DNA from: Desulfobacteraceae bacterium
GTDB taxonomy: Bacteria > Desulfobacterota > Desulfobacteria > Desulfobacterales > Desulfosalsimonadaceae
Direction: 5' to 3'
Length of the DNA: 55,469 nt
Assembly (NCBI GenBank): GCA_014237465.1
Contig: JABZFM010000025.1
Location: 1 to 55,469 of the forward strand
Under the pieces are notes generated by a model that ran no database searches, was not told the DNA's origin, and saw nothing but the letters and a program-made list of their open reading frames with translations. A program made the translations under genes and the position numbers. Below, piece after piece: positions 27,327 to 35,969 of the stretch. Numbering within the stretch: position 1 is the first letter of the stretch; every line of letters begins with the position of its first letter.

Positions 27327-28277
27327 ATGCCGACTAAAAAATTTAATCTGGTTTGGGGGAACCATTGCCTGGAACTGGGGGAACGCACCCGCATCATGGG
27401 GATACTGAACATTACCCCGGACTCGTTTTCAGACGGCGGCAAATTCTTTGCCCTGGATAACGCCCTCGCTCAGGCTGAAAAAATGATCGCGGCAGGAGCG
27501 GATATCATTGATATCGGTGGTGAATCTACCCGGCCTTTTTCCGAAGCTGTTTCGATTGAAGAAGAAACCCGGCGTGTTATCCCAGTTATCGGCTACCTGG
27601 CAAAAAAAATCTCCATTCCCATTTCCATTGACACAACCAAATCTGTCGTCGCCCGGCGGGCTGTCTCCGCAGGCGCGTCTATTATAAATGATATCAGCGC
27701 ATTACGATTTGACCCCGACATGGCGGAGGTTGCGGCAAACAACGATGTCCTCCTTATTCTGATGCATATGAAAGGAACCCCATCAGACATGCAGGCGTCT
27801 CCCTTCTATGATGATCTGATGGGTGAAATCAAAGATTTTCTGGCACAAGCGATTGTTCGGGCTGAAAATTCGGGTGTTGCAAAAAATAAAATTATTATCG
27901 ACCCGGGCATCGGGTTTGGCAAAACAGTGCAACACAATCTTTTTTTAATCAATAACTTAAATGAATTTCAAGAGCTGAATGTTCCGGTACTTTTCGGGTC
28001 ATCGAGAAAAGCGTTTATCCGAAGAATTCTTGTTCAAGACGAGAAGACTGAACCCAAGCCGGATCATCCGCTGGTCGAAACCGGCACCCAGGCAACGGTT
28101 GCAGCAGGAATCATAGGCGGCGCACATATAGTTCGCGTCCATAATGTTTCCAACACCTGTGCAACGGTCAAACTCATTGATGCGATACGAAATTCTGTAT
28201 TAAAAAAAACTCAGGAGAGCAATGATGCTTCTGGTAGTGGATGTGGGAAACACCCATACGGTCATCGGGCTGTTTGA
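27327..28277 (+). CDS. folP: Dihydropteroate synthase
   Basis: Folate pathway enzyme that joins p-aminobenzoate to the pterin pyrophosphate; the target of sulfonamides. It carries both family signatures: MGILNITPDSFSDGGKF near residue 29 and DIIDIGGESTRPFS near 60. Further conserved segments are SIDTTKSVVA, IINDISAL, DPGIGFGKTVQHN, FGSSRKAFI and VRVHNV. At 316 residues it is longer than the common 270-285. The last 18 codons overlap coaX in another frame, which suggests the original stop was lost or moved. It lies between ftsH and coaX. Confidence 0.95.
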   Translation: MPTKKFNLVWGNHCLELGERTRIMGILNITPDSFSDGGKFFALDNALAQAEKMIAAGADIIDIGGESTRPFSEAVSIEEETRRVIPVIGYLAKKISIPISIDTTKSVVARRAVSAGASIINDISALRFDPDMAEVAANNDVLLILMHMKGTPSDMQASPFYDDLMGEIKDFLAQAIVRAENSGVAKNKIIIDPGIGFGKTVQHNLFLINNLNEFQELNVPVLFGSSRKAFIRRILVQDEKTEPKPDHPLVETGTQATVAAGIIGGAHIVRVHNVSNTCATVKLIDAIRNSVLKKTQESNDASGSGCGKHPYGHRAV

Positions 28278-28992
28278 AAACGATAAATTGATTTGCGACT
28301 GGCGGATCCGTTCAGCCTCCCGGATTACGGAAGACGAGTTCAACATTGTTATTTCAAACCTTTTTCAAAGCAGAAAAATCAACCCGTCAGACATCCGCAA
28401 AACCATCATCTCCTGCGTAGTCCCTCCGATGATGAAGATACTTGATGATTATTGCGTAAAATACCTGGGACATGCCCCCTGCTGGATTGAGGCAGACTTA
28501 GTTAATATGCCCATCCTATATGATAATCCGGAAGAGGTCGGCGCAGACCGGCTGGTAAACGGTATTGCCGCCTATCATATTTACCGGACCAGCCTGATTG
28601 TCATTGATTTCGGCACTGCCACAACATTTGACGTCATCACGGCCCAGGGAGAATATCTGGGCGGCGCAATTGCTCCCGGCATTGGGATTGCTGCTGAGGC
28701 ATTATTTAAACACGCATCCAGGCTTCCCCGGGTGGAACTGTTTAATCCGCCGAAAACAGTTATTGGAAAAAATACTGCCCACAGCATGAAATCCGGGATT
28801 ATCTATGGATATGCGGAAATGGTCGATGGAATGGTTCGCCGAATCAAAAAAGAACTTCCGGCGGAGCCTGAGCCAAAAGTGATTGCAACCGGGGGATTGG
28901 CGCCATTAATGCAGAATATTTCAAATACCATTGAATCCGTGGAAACGGGATTAACACTGGAAGGGTTGAAAATTATCAGCAAACAGCTTTGA
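28222..28992 (+). CDS. coaX: Type III pantothenate kinase
   Basis: First step of coenzyme A synthesis: ATP-dependent phosphorylation of pantothenate. The 256-residue protein is of the ASKHA-fold type III form, with phosphate-1 motif VVDVGNTHTVIG, the pantothenate-site segment EEVGADRLVNGIAAYH, the phosphate-2 motif VIDFGTATTFDVI, and GGAIAPGIGIAAEAL. The start at 28222 (or the next codon, also ATG) is supported by AGGAG five bases upstream and lies inside the end of folP, an overlap of 56 bp. Its TGA stop is part of copy B of the dispersed repeat. Confidence 0.95.
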   Translation: MMLLVVDVGNTHTVIGLFENDKLICDWRIRSASRITEDEFNIVISNLFQSRKINPSDIRKTIISCVVPPMMKILDDYCVKYLGHAPCWIEADLVNMPILYDNPEEVGADRLVNGIAAYHIYRTSLIVIDFGTATTFDVITAQGEYLGGAIAPGIGIAAEALFKHASRLPRVELFNPPKTVIGKNTAHSMKSGIIYGYAEMVDGMVRRIKKELPAEPEPKVIATGGLAPLMQNISNTIESVETGLTLEGLKIISKQL

Positions 28993-29009
28993 TGGCTTCG
29001 TAAAAAGCC
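28989..29009 (+). repeat. Dispersed intergenic repeat, copy B
   Basis: T followed by TGATGGCTTCGTAAAAAGCC. It begins on the last bases of coaX, so the repeat supplies the coaX stop codon (TGA at 28990-28992). It matches copy A at about 18 of 21 positions. Confidence 0.6.
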
Positions 29010-29156
29010 CAATGCCTATTTTAGCTTTGGGTTGCGCTGTATCTTTCGTTTCTTCATAATACGATAAGCACAAATCATCACTGACAAATTTGCGCGCCTT
29101 GCCAATTTTATATGAATAGTGGAGCTTTTTTCTTTGCCATTAGAATCTGACTGTTT

Positions 29157-29315
29157 TTATATCATTTCCATTGTGGATTCAAGCTGCCGAATCTGCTTTT
29201 GGATCATTTCTTTTTCCGATTCCGGCAAATTCTCTTTATTTAATCGCAGCCGCAATGACAGCAGAATCATTTCCTGTCTGTATTCATTGCAGGTGTACTT
29301 ATTCTGATCTCTCAT
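29157..29315 (-). CDS. Small hypothetical protein (52 aa) after the zinc-ribbon gene
   Basis: A 52-codon frame starting MRDQNKYTCNEYRQEM and ending LESTMEMI. It begins 11 bp after the stop of the zinc-ribbon pseudo-receiver gene and reads in the same direction. The composition is charged and helical, rich in Glu, Gln, Lys, Arg and Leu, with heptad-like hydrophobics (MILLSLRLRL, MIQKQIRQLE), so a short coiled coil is likely. There is no strong ribosome site, so translation may be coupled. No family is recognised. Its position at the end of the pilT-pilU cluster suggests a link to pilus control. Confidence 0.6.
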   Translation of the reverse strand: MRDQNKYTCNEYRQEMILLSLRLRLNKENLPESEKEMIQKQIRQLESTMEMI

Positions 29316-29326
29316 TTTTTAAAAAT

Positions 29327-29995
29327 TTAAGCCGTACCTAATTTTTTTGCACTGTCCCTGAATGTGGCATAAAACAATTCATATTCATTGATACCGCGGC
29401 TGAGTATCCTGTCGATGCTGTCAATATCTTTGACATTAATTGTTATATTGACACTCTTTAAAAACGCCGCCATGTTATCCATGGTCGGAAACCGCTGGGT
29501 CAGCAAGCCCACAAAAATATTGCGGCGCACATCCATGCTTAATCGCTCCACATACACCAGAAGACCGTTTGCATCCGGATCACTGCCGTCAAACGTTTCA
29601 TTGATCAGCATCATATCATACGAATGATACTTCATTTTCTTCAAGGCATCACGGACCGTCTCGGCGGTGGCCACGCTATAATCCATTATGCCCAGAACAA
29701 TGTTAATCTGCTTTATTATCTCAGGAGCATTTTCACAGATAAGCGCCGTTTTTCCCTCTTCTTCAAGAAAGTCAAAGGGTTTTTCACTGGCATCATAATC
29801 ATCGCCTCCCTCGTCAAAGTTAAACGAATTCGGCTTGACAGAGTCTGCGACATTACCGTTTTCGGGACGATTCCGTAAATCAATGGATATTTTGTTTTTA
29901 CATTTCGGGCACCGTATGGAAGCGGCTTTGCCTTCCGGAAGCTTATCATCGGCAACGCTTAACTTGCTGTTGCAATTATTACAAATAATCTCCAT
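29327..29995 (-). CDS. MJ0042-type zinc-ribbon protein with degenerate receiver domain
   Basis: A 222-residue protein with an N-terminal zinc ribbon (CNNCNSKLSV ... CPKCKNKISID, two CxxC pairs within 34 residues), an acidic linker, and a C-terminal domain that resembles a CheY receiver (about 85-200). That domain starts KTALICENAPEIIKQINIV where a receiver has its acidic pair, and reads YDMMLINETFDGSDP at the third strand. The usual phospho-acceptor Asp is replaced by Asn and the acidic pair is missing. It would therefore be a phosphorylation-independent pseudo-receiver. It is downstream of pilT and the pilU-like gene on the same strand (45 bp), so it may regulate pilus retraction. This function is inferred. 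Confidence 0.72.
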   Translation of the reverse strand: MEIICNNCNSKLSVADDKLPEGKAASIRCPKCKNKISIDLRNRPENGNVADSVKPNSFNFDEGGDDYDASEKPFDFLEEEGKTALICENAPEIIKQINIVLGIMDYSVATAETVRDALKKMKYHSYDMMLINETFDGSDPDANGLLVYVERLSMDVRRNIFVGLLTQRFPTMDNMAAFLKSVNITINVKDIDSIDRILSRGINEYELFYATFRDSAKKLGTA

Positions 29996-30040
29996 TTATT
30001 ACACCCCGATCCAATTATAATCTAAAAAATTAACGGCTTA

Positions 30041-31210
30041 TTACCTGGAATTTTTCCCATAGCCCATATCAATTTCAAGCTTATCAATCTTGCTGGTTGA
30101 TTCACCTCTTGAGCTTTTCACCAGATCGATCCCCCGGCCGACAATCGATCGGCGGGAAGCATAGCCGATGGCGATTTCTTCTGAAATCAGGCCTTTTTCA
30201 AACAAACCGACAATAAAATTGTCAAAAGTCGACCACCCGAATGCGGTGGATGCTTCCATCATGTCATAATAGGTTTTTCCTTCCGCTTCTCCGTGCAAAA
30301 TGGAATCTTTTACCCGCAGACTGGTTCCCAGAATCTCAAATGCCGCCGTACGACCGCCACCGACTTTTGGAAGCAATCGCTGACAGACCACCCAGCGGAG
30401 TGTATCCGCCAGACGGATCCTGATCTGATTTTCTTCTTCTATTGAAAACATACCCAGGATACGGTTGATTGTTTGCCCGGCATCAACGGTATGCAGGGTG
30501 GTAAAAACAAGATGTCCGGTTTCAGCCGCCGACAAGCCGATTTCAACAGTTTCCCGGTCCCGCATTTCACCGACCAGAATGACTTTTGGCGCCTGCCGGA
30601 GCGCAGCTCTTAATCCGGTTGCAAAAGAGCTGAAATCTTTTCCCATCTCCCGCTGGTTAAACGTAGCTTTCTTATGGGTATGAATGTACTCTACCGGATC
30701 TTCGAGGGTTATGATATGTACGGATTTTTCCTTGTTGATTTCTGATAAAAGGGCGGCCAGCGAGGTGGTTTTACCCGTCCCTGTGGCCCCGGTAAAAATT
30801 ACGATTCCGTTTCTTTCCCGGGAAATTTTGTAAAAAATTTCCGGAAGATTCATTTCTTTAATTGTCGGCACTTTTGTCTCAAGCTGACGAAGAACGATGG
30901 AATAATTCCCGGACTGGGAAAAAACATTAACCCTGAATCTGGCTTTTCCGGGCAAAGAATATGAAAGGTCACAGGAACCGTCGTTAAGCAGCATATCAAT
31001 CAATCGCCGATCTCTGCCAATCAGGTTTAAAGCAATCACTTCCGTTTGAAAGGGGGTCAATGTTTTCAGCGGCGGCTTCATGTCCACAGATGTCAATTCA
31101 CCGTAGGTTTCAACCTGAAGCGGTTTTCCTGCGGTAAAGTTCAAATCCGACACGCTTTCATGGGAATCCAGCATTGCGGTTAAAATATAATCGGTTTCCG
31201 GCTTTTTCAT
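30041..31210 (-). CDS. pilU: PilT/PilU-like type IV pilus retraction ATPase
   Basis: Hexameric GspE-family ATPase, second PilT paralogue of the locus (389 residues). It has Walker A (FTGATGTGKTTSLAALLSEI), the Asp box (HIITLEDPVEYIH), Walker B (KVILVGEMRDRETVEIGLSA) and the His box (TGHLVFTTLHTVDA). The N-terminal PAS-like domain is divergent (MKKPETDYILTAMLDSHESV). PilU proteins are usually secondary retraction motors that depend on PilT; assignment to pilU rather than a second pilT rests on divergence and gene order. It follows pilT by 74 bp, with an AAGGAAAT ribosome site. Confidence 0.85.
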   Translation of the reverse strand: MKKPETDYILTAMLDSHESVSDLNFTAGKPLQVETYGELTSVDMKPPLKTLTPFQTEVIALNLIGRDRRLIDMLLNDGSCDLSYSLPGKARFRVNVFSQSGNYSIVLRQLETKVPTIKEMNLPEIFYKISRERNGIVIFTGATGTGKTTSLAALLSEINKEKSVHIITLEDPVEYIHTHKKATFNQREMGKDFSSFATGLRAALRQAPKVILVGEMRDRETVEIGLSAAETGHLVFTTLHTVDAGQTINRILGMFSIEEENQIRIRLADTLRWVVCQRLLPKVGGGRTAAFEILGTSLRVKDSILHGEAEGKTYYDMMEASTAFGWSTFDNFIVGLFEKGLISEEIAIGYASRRSIVGRGIDLVKSSRGESTSKIDKLEIDMGYGKNSR

Positions 31211-31284
31211 ATTTCCTTATTCCTTATTATATATTTTTAATTAAACACCCGAATAAGGTCTTTTTAAAGACTCAGAATTTTTGC

Positions 31285-32367
31285 TTAAGCCTCCGTAAAA
31301 TCAGCCGGAGCGCTTTTCAGCAATGCCCTGAATCTCTGCTTATCATTTGACTTGTTATAAGAGTCTTCAGCACTGATCCATCCCCGGTTATACAGGTCCA
31401 TAATCGCATCATCCAAAAGGATCATACCATATTTTTTACCCGTCTGCATTGAAGACGGCACCTGATGTGTTTTTGATTCCCGGATCAGGTTTCTCACCGC
31501 CGGGGTGGCAATCAATATTTCAAGCGCAGGACATCTTCCTTTACGGTCAATCCGCTTAAATAATACCTGTGCAATAACCGCCCGGATACTGTCCGCCAGG
31601 CCGGCCCGGATCTGTGCCTGCTGCTCAGCAGGGAACACTTCAACCATACGGTCAACGGTTTTCATGGCGCTTGACGTATGCAGTGTGGAAAACACCAGAT
31701 GACCGGTGGAAGCGGCTTCAATGGCTAGAGACATGGTTTCCAGATCCCTCATTTCACCGACCAGAATAATGTCCGGATCTTCACGCAGCGCGCCTCTAAG
31801 CGCTGCGCTGAAATCCTTTGTATGCACACCGATTTCCCGCTGATTGACAATACATCCCTGGCTTTCATGCACAAACTCAATGGGATCTTCAACTGTGATA
31901 ATATGATCCTTGCGGGTCCGATTGGCTTCATCAATAATTGCCGCAAGGGTCGTCGATTTCCCGCTGCCTGTGGGACCTGTGATAATTACCAGCCCCCTCG
32001 GCAGGGATGCCAGTTTTGAAATTACCGGCGGAAGCCCCAACTGTTCACACCCCATAATGTTATTGGGAATCTGACGAAAAACCGCGCCAACACCGTTTCT
32101 CTGCATAAAAAAATTTGAACGGTACCTGGCAAGCCCTGGAATTTCATAACCGAAATCAACATCCCCGGTTTCTTCAAACACCTTGATTTTATCTTCAGGC
32201 GCGATTTCATAAACCATGCTCCGAAGTCCATCATTATCAAGGGGTTTATACTTGATTCGTTCAATTTCACCCCGAATCCTCAGGGCCGGCTGCTGTCCGG
32301 CCACTAGATGAAGGTCCGAGGCACCTTGATCATTCATCAATTTAAAAAACGCATCAATTTTTGCCAT
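31285..32367 (-). CDS. pilT: Type IV pilus retraction ATPase PilT
   Basis: Cytoplasmic hexameric ATPase that depolymerises the pilus for twitching motility. The 360-residue protein has the N-terminal MNDQGASDLHLVAGQQPALR domain, Walker A (ITGPTGSGKSTTLAAI), the Asp box (HIITVEDPIEFVHE), Walker B (DIILVGEMRDLETMSLAIEA), the His box (TGHLVFSTLHTSSAMKTVDR) and VFPAEQQAQIRAGLADS. The AIRNLIRE-type motif of PilT is present as AVRNLIRESKTHQ. AGGAG precedes the ATG. First gene of a minus-strand cluster with pilU, the zinc-ribbon gene and a 52-residue protein. Confidence 0.95.
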   Translation of the reverse strand: MAKIDAFFKLMNDQGASDLHLVAGQQPALRIRGEIERIKYKPLDNDGLRSMVYEIAPEDKIKVFEETGDVDFGYEIPGLARYRSNFFMQRNGVGAVFRQIPNNIMGCEQLGLPPVISKLASLPRGLVIITGPTGSGKSTTLAAIIDEANRTRKDHIITVEDPIEFVHESQGCIVNQREIGVHTKDFSAALRGALREDPDIILVGEMRDLETMSLAIEAASTGHLVFSTLHTSSAMKTVDRMVEVFPAEQQAQIRAGLADSIRAVIAQVLFKRIDRKGRCPALEILIATPAVRNLIRESKTHQVPSSMQTGKKYGMILLDDAIMDLYNRGWISAEDSYNKSNDKQRFRALLKSAPADFTEA

Positions 32368-32485
32368 AAACGGCTCCTGTTATCAAAGAATTCACCACAA
32401 TCCAAGACGGTCACAATTACAACATATCAGGAATTTTTTACATCTTTCTATTCAGCTTTCAACTATTTGAAAAAAAGCATTATAA

Positions 32486-32785
32486 TCAGGACAGTATCAT
32501 TGACAAACGCATCAAACTTTCAACAATAAAAATTTTTAGAAAAACGACCCCTAAAAGAACAATAATCGGTGAAAAATCAATCCCCCCAAATGCAGATGGG
32601 ATCCGGCTCCTGATTTGATATAATAAAGGCTCGGTGACCTGGTTGATAAACCGGACGATGGGATTAAACGGATCAGGCCGTACCCAGGACAAGATGGCAT
32701 GCGCGATAACGATCCACATAAATAAAGTCAAACCGATATTGATGACTTCTGCCAGGGCTCTGATAAAATTACCAAGTATAAACAT
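32486..32785 (-). CDS. YggT family integral membrane protein
   Basis: A 99-residue protein with two hydrophobic segments (about 15-35 and 70-92) around a conserved loop (ILSWVRPDPFNPIVRFINQVTEPLLYQIR). YggT proteins are inner-membrane proteins with links to osmotic shock uptake or cell-division topology in other bacteria; the exact role is unsettled. The gene is commonly found next to proC and related genes. Here proC is divergently transcribed 200 bp away, which fits that context. Confidence 0.88.
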   Translation of the reverse strand: MFILGNFIRALAEVINIGLTLFMWIVIAHAILSWVRPDPFNPIVRFINQVTEPLLYQIRSRIPSAFGGIDFSPIIVLLGVVFLKIFIVESLMRLSMILS

Positions 32786-32982
32786 ATAAGAACTTTCTAA
32801 GCGACAGGCTGTCTAAATGTATCTATCATCATTAAACATCAGTATATTAAATAAATAAAAATATCGTTAGAAGTCAAGCCATTTCCATGATATTGGGATA
32901 ATGATTGACATTGGTTTGGTAAATCATGTTAACACAGTCAAGAATTTTAAAAAATAATCAATATAACCTAAAAGGATTTAAA

Positions 32983-33837
32983 ATGCCGGAACTTCTCCAT
33001 AAAATCGGTTTTATTGGTGCGGGAAATATGGGCCAGGCAATGATTGGGGCTTTAATTAAATCAAAATGTTCTGTCCCTTCAGACCTGTTTGTCTGTGATG
33101 TAGTGAAAAAACAGACAGATATTTTAAAAAAAACTTATGGAATAACGGTGTTAACAGACAACGGGGCCGTCATTGACGCATGTGATGTGATCATTTTTGC
33201 CGTAAAACCCCAGTCCGTTGAACAGGTATTGTCTGAGCTGAAAGATGCGGCCGTTTTTAAAAAAATATCCGGTAAAAAAATTTTTATCTCCATTGCCGCC
33301 GGAACGCCCATCAAAAAATTTGAAAACTATATATATGATGCCATCGAAAACGACAGAAAAAGACAAATGCCGATCCTGCGAGTCATGCCGAATACCCCGG
33401 CCCTTGTTCTTTCCGGGATGTCCGGCCTTTGTGCAAATTCTTACGCCACATCAGAACACATTGAGATCGCAAAAACAATTCTAACCTCAATGGGCAAGGT
33501 CATTGAATGCCGCGAAAGCGACATGGATGCCGTCACTGCTGTATCCGGCTCCGGCCCCGCATATTGTTTCTATCTGGTTGAAGCCATGATTGAAGCCGGA
33601 GTAAAGCTTGGAATTTCGCCTGAGGATGCGGCTGTAATGACTGCCGCAACGCTGAAAGGTTCGCTTATTTTACTTGAGAAGCAGAAGATTTCCGCCGAAG
33701 AACTCCGAAAAAAAGTGACTTCTCCGGGAGGAACCACGGAGGCGGCGATAAAAGTCCTGGAAGATAACTCTGTAAAACAAATTATCACCCAGGCCGTTAT
33801 TGCTGCTGCTCAGAGATCCAAGGAACTCAGCGGCTAA
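32983..33837 (+). CDS. proC: Pyrroline-5-carboxylate reductase
   Basis: Last step of proline synthesis: NAD(P)H-dependent reduction of pyrroline-5-carboxylate. The Rossmann motif KIGFIGAGNMGQAMIGAL is at the N-terminus, followed by IIFAVKPQ, ISIAAG, RVMPNTPALVLSGMSG, and the family signature near the C-terminus (TAATLKGSLILL and KVTSPGGTTEAAI). The open frame begins at 32926, but the ATG at 32983 (MPELLHKIGF) is chosen because AAGGA lies seven bases upstream; this gives 284 residues, close to the family norm. Confidence 0.95.
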   Translation: MPELLHKIGFIGAGNMGQAMIGALIKSKCSVPSDLFVCDVVKKQTDILKKTYGITVLTDNGAVIDACDVIIFAVKPQSVEQVLSELKDAAVFKKISGKKIFISIAAGTPIKKFENYIYDAIENDRKRQMPILRVMPNTPALVLSGMSGLCANSYATSEHIEIAKTILTSMGKVIECRESDMDAVTAVSGSGPAYCFYLVEAMIEAGVKLGISPEDAAVMTAATLKGSLILLEKQKISAEELRKKVTSPGGTTEAAIKVLEDNSVKQIITQAVIAAAQRSKELSG

Positions 33838-33838
33838 T

Positions 33839-33977
33839 CCGAATTTCTCATGAAAAAAATTAAAATTATATGCTTTCAATAGATTATGTTTGATCTAAGC
33901 ATAAATATAAAAAACAGTTTGTGCCGATCAGATTTATATTTATAAAAATTTTTTAATTTTTTTCATGAGAAATTCGG
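33839..33977. mobile_element. MITE-like element with perfect 27-bp inverted ends
   Basis: Positions 33839-33865 and 33951-33977 are perfect inverted repeats of 27 bp (ends CCGAATTTCTCATGAA.../...TTCATGAGAAATTCGG), with 85 bp of AT-rich sequence between and no coding frame. The whole unit is 139 bp. It starts two bases after the proC stop and ends 57 bp before ccdA. The size and long perfect ends resemble a miniature inverted-repeat element. It could also simply act as a large hairpin terminator. A clear target duplication is not visible. Confidence 0.55.
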
Positions 33978-34034
33978 GTTAAGCTTTTTTGCTATTTTAT
34001 TTGATTTATTAAAATTAGTTATTATTGTTATAAA

Positions 34035-34754
34035 ATGTTTACTCAAACCGTATCATACTCAGCCGCATTTTTAGCCGGATTACTCTCATTTCTTTCCCCC
34101 TGCGTACTTCCGTTAATTCCGGCATATTTTACGTTTATCACCGGATTCTCCATGGAGGAATTATTTCAAGGTGATTCCCCGAACATTCGAAAAAAAGTCT
34201 TTTTCTCCACGCTGTCGTTTGTCTTAGGGTTTACAGTTGTTTTTGTTATTATGGGTGCAGCGGCCTCCGGGTTGGGCGGTTTGATTGCCCAGTACAAGGA
34301 TTACATCAGAATAATCGGCGGCCTTATCATTATTTTACTTGGGATCCATATGACCGGATGGATTCGAATCAAAAAACTGGACATTGAAAAACGCATCCAT
34401 ATCCAAAAAAAACCGATTCACCTATTGGGAACGTTTGTCGTGGGAATGGCGTTTGGGGTGGGGTGGAGTCCCTGTATCGGACCGCTTCTCGGTTCAATAC
34501 TCATTATTGCCGGGAGCAAAGAAACCATCTGGCAGGGGGTTCTCCTTTTGGCTATTTATGCCGCCGGCCTGGCATTGCCGTTCATCATCATATCAATTTT
34601 TATCAATTTTCTGCTGGAATTCCTGCGACGTGCGTCACGTGCCATGAAATATATCAACCCCATTGCCGGCATTTTATTAATCGTTGTGGGTCTTTTTCTG
34701 GTGACCGACAGCTTTACTGTGTTTAATACACTGATTACTTTTTCACATGAATAG
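34035..34754 (+). CDS. ccdA: Cytochrome c biogenesis/thiol transporter CcdA
   Basis: Inner-membrane protein that moves reducing electrons from cytoplasmic thioredoxin to periplasmic thiol proteins (DsbD transmembrane family). The 239-residue protein has six predicted membrane helices. The two redox cysteines lie in LSFLSPCVLPLIPAY (helix 1) and GWSPCIGPLLGSI (helix 4). It is followed by a periplasmic thioredoxin-like protein, so the two together may replace a full-length DsbD. The MITE-like element is directly upstream. Confidence 0.93.
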   Translation: MFTQTVSYSAAFLAGLLSFLSPCVLPLIPAYFTFITGFSMEELFQGDSPNIRKKVFFSTLSFVLGFTVVFVIMGAAASGLGGLIAQYKDYIRIIGGLIIILLGIHMTGWIRIKKLDIEKRIHIQKKPIHLLGTFVVGMAFGVGWSPCIGPLLGSILIIAGSKETIWQGVLLLAIYAAGLALPFIIISIFINFLLEFLRRASRAMKYINPIAGILLIVVGLFLVTDSFTVFNTLITFSHE

Positions 34755-34783
34755 TCATCAAAATCACAAGGGTTACAATTAAA

Positions 34784-35284
34784 ATGAATATAAAAAAAAT
34801 TACACTGTTTTACTTTGTTGTCTTTTTTTCTTTAATGATCTCTTCTGCCGCATCGGTTGCGGAAAAAAAAGAAATTCAATGGCAATCCTATGAGACCGGT
34901 ATTAAAATGATTCAAGACCAAAACAAAAAAGGGTTTCTTCATTTTTATACCGACTGGTGCACTTACTGCAAAATAATGAACAATCAAACATTTAGTGATT
35001 CAAAAATCATTGAATATCTTAATAATAACTTTGTTGCCATTCGGGTCAATGCCGAAAAACAAAAAAATGTTGCAAAAAAATATGGGGTGAACCGGTTTCC
35101 GAATACCTGGTTTATCGCTGAAGACAGCTCTTCACTATCAAGCCAACCCGGATTCATACCTCCGGAAATGCTGTTGGATATGTTAAAATTTTTAAATACG
35201 GACAGCTTTAAAAATATGAAATTTTCTGAATTTATTAAAAAGCAGGAAAAAACTCAGGCGCAGAAAAAAGCCGTCACCCAGTAA
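34784..35284 (+). CDS. Periplasmic thioredoxin-like protein
   Basis: A 166-residue protein with a signal peptide or anchor (about 1-26, LFYFVVFFSLMISSAASVA), then a thioredoxin-fold domain with the redox motif DWCTYCKIM (CTYC, about residues 62-65), a FPNTWF segment that contains the cis-Pro region, and a Lys/Gln-rich tail. It resembles the C-terminal domain of DsbD and thioredoxin_7 proteins. It starts 29 bp after ccdA, so it is the probable periplasmic electron acceptor of CcdA, for cytochrome c maturation or disulfide repair. Confidence 0.85.
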   Translation: MNIKKITLFYFVVFFSLMISSAASVAEKKEIQWQSYETGIKMIQDQNKKGFLHFYTDWCTYCKIMNNQTFSDSKIIEYLNNNFVAIRVNAEKQKNVAKKYGVNRFPNTWFIAEDSSSLSSQPGFIPPEMLLDMLKFLNTDSFKNMKFSEFIKKQEKTQAQKKAVTQ

Positions 35285-35312
35285 CACACATAATATAAAG
35301 TCTTTATTTTTA

Positions 35313-35927
35313 ATGCTAAATGAACTTAATTCCTGGTTTTTAAAACGCCTGTTAAGCACAGCAGATATACCATCTCCAACAAATGATAAGAAATATGATT
35401 GTACCAGTGTATTTTTTCTTATCTACAACAAAAACAATACCCCTTTTCTGCTGGCGATTTTAAAAGCTGATAACCCCGGTTATGCCTGGCGCAATCAGGT
35501 TGCGCTCCCCGGCGGCCATATTGATGAAAAAGACAACAGTCCCCTTGAAGCGGCATACCGAGAACTCGATGAGGAAATCGGCATTTCAAAAGATCAGGTT
35601 GAACTTGTCGGCTCATTAGGACATTTTCAAACGATTCAGCATAAAGATATCGAAGTATTTATTGGCATCTGGGAAGGTAATGCGGAAAAGATCTCATATG
35701 ACCCGAAAGAGATCTCTAAGGTTCTTGAAATCCCGGTTGAGGTCCTGTTAAAAACACATATTTTAAATAATTTTCATGGACATATTCCGAATATCGCGGA
35801 ATTGCTCTATCCGTTTGAAGATGTGGTCGTCTGGGGTGTGACCGCGAGAATTTTTCATTATTTTTTTGAATTACTTTTAATTAATATGGGTGACACGTTT
35901 ATCTCTGAATTACAGCGTAACTCTTAA
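35313..35927 (+). CDS. Nudix hydrolase, CoA pyrophosphatase-like
   Basis: The Nudix box is complete: GGHIDEKDNSPLEAAYRELD followed by EEIGI, fitting G-x5-E-x7-REUxEExGU with a normal spacing. The 204-residue protein resembles NudL-type CoA diphosphatases (PFLLAILKADNPGYAWRNQV, then ALPGGHID), which cleave CoA to phosphopantetheine and 3',5'-ADP. The typical upstream signature is only partly kept, so other nucleoside diphosphate substrates are possible. It follows the thioredoxin gene by 28 bp. Confidence 0.83.
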   Translation: MLNELNSWFLKRLLSTADIPSPTNDKKYDCTSVFFLIYNKNNTPFLLAILKADNPGYAWRNQVALPGGHIDEKDNSPLEAAYRELDEEIGISKDQVELVGSLGHFQTIQHKDIEVFIGIWEGNAEKISYDPKEISKVLEIPVEVLLKTHILNNFHGHIPNIAELLYPFEDVVVWGVTARIFHYFFELLLINMGDTFISELQRNS

Positions 35928-35969
35928 GCATTTCCGTTCTGCGCTTTTTTAGATTAAATTCACTTTTCT

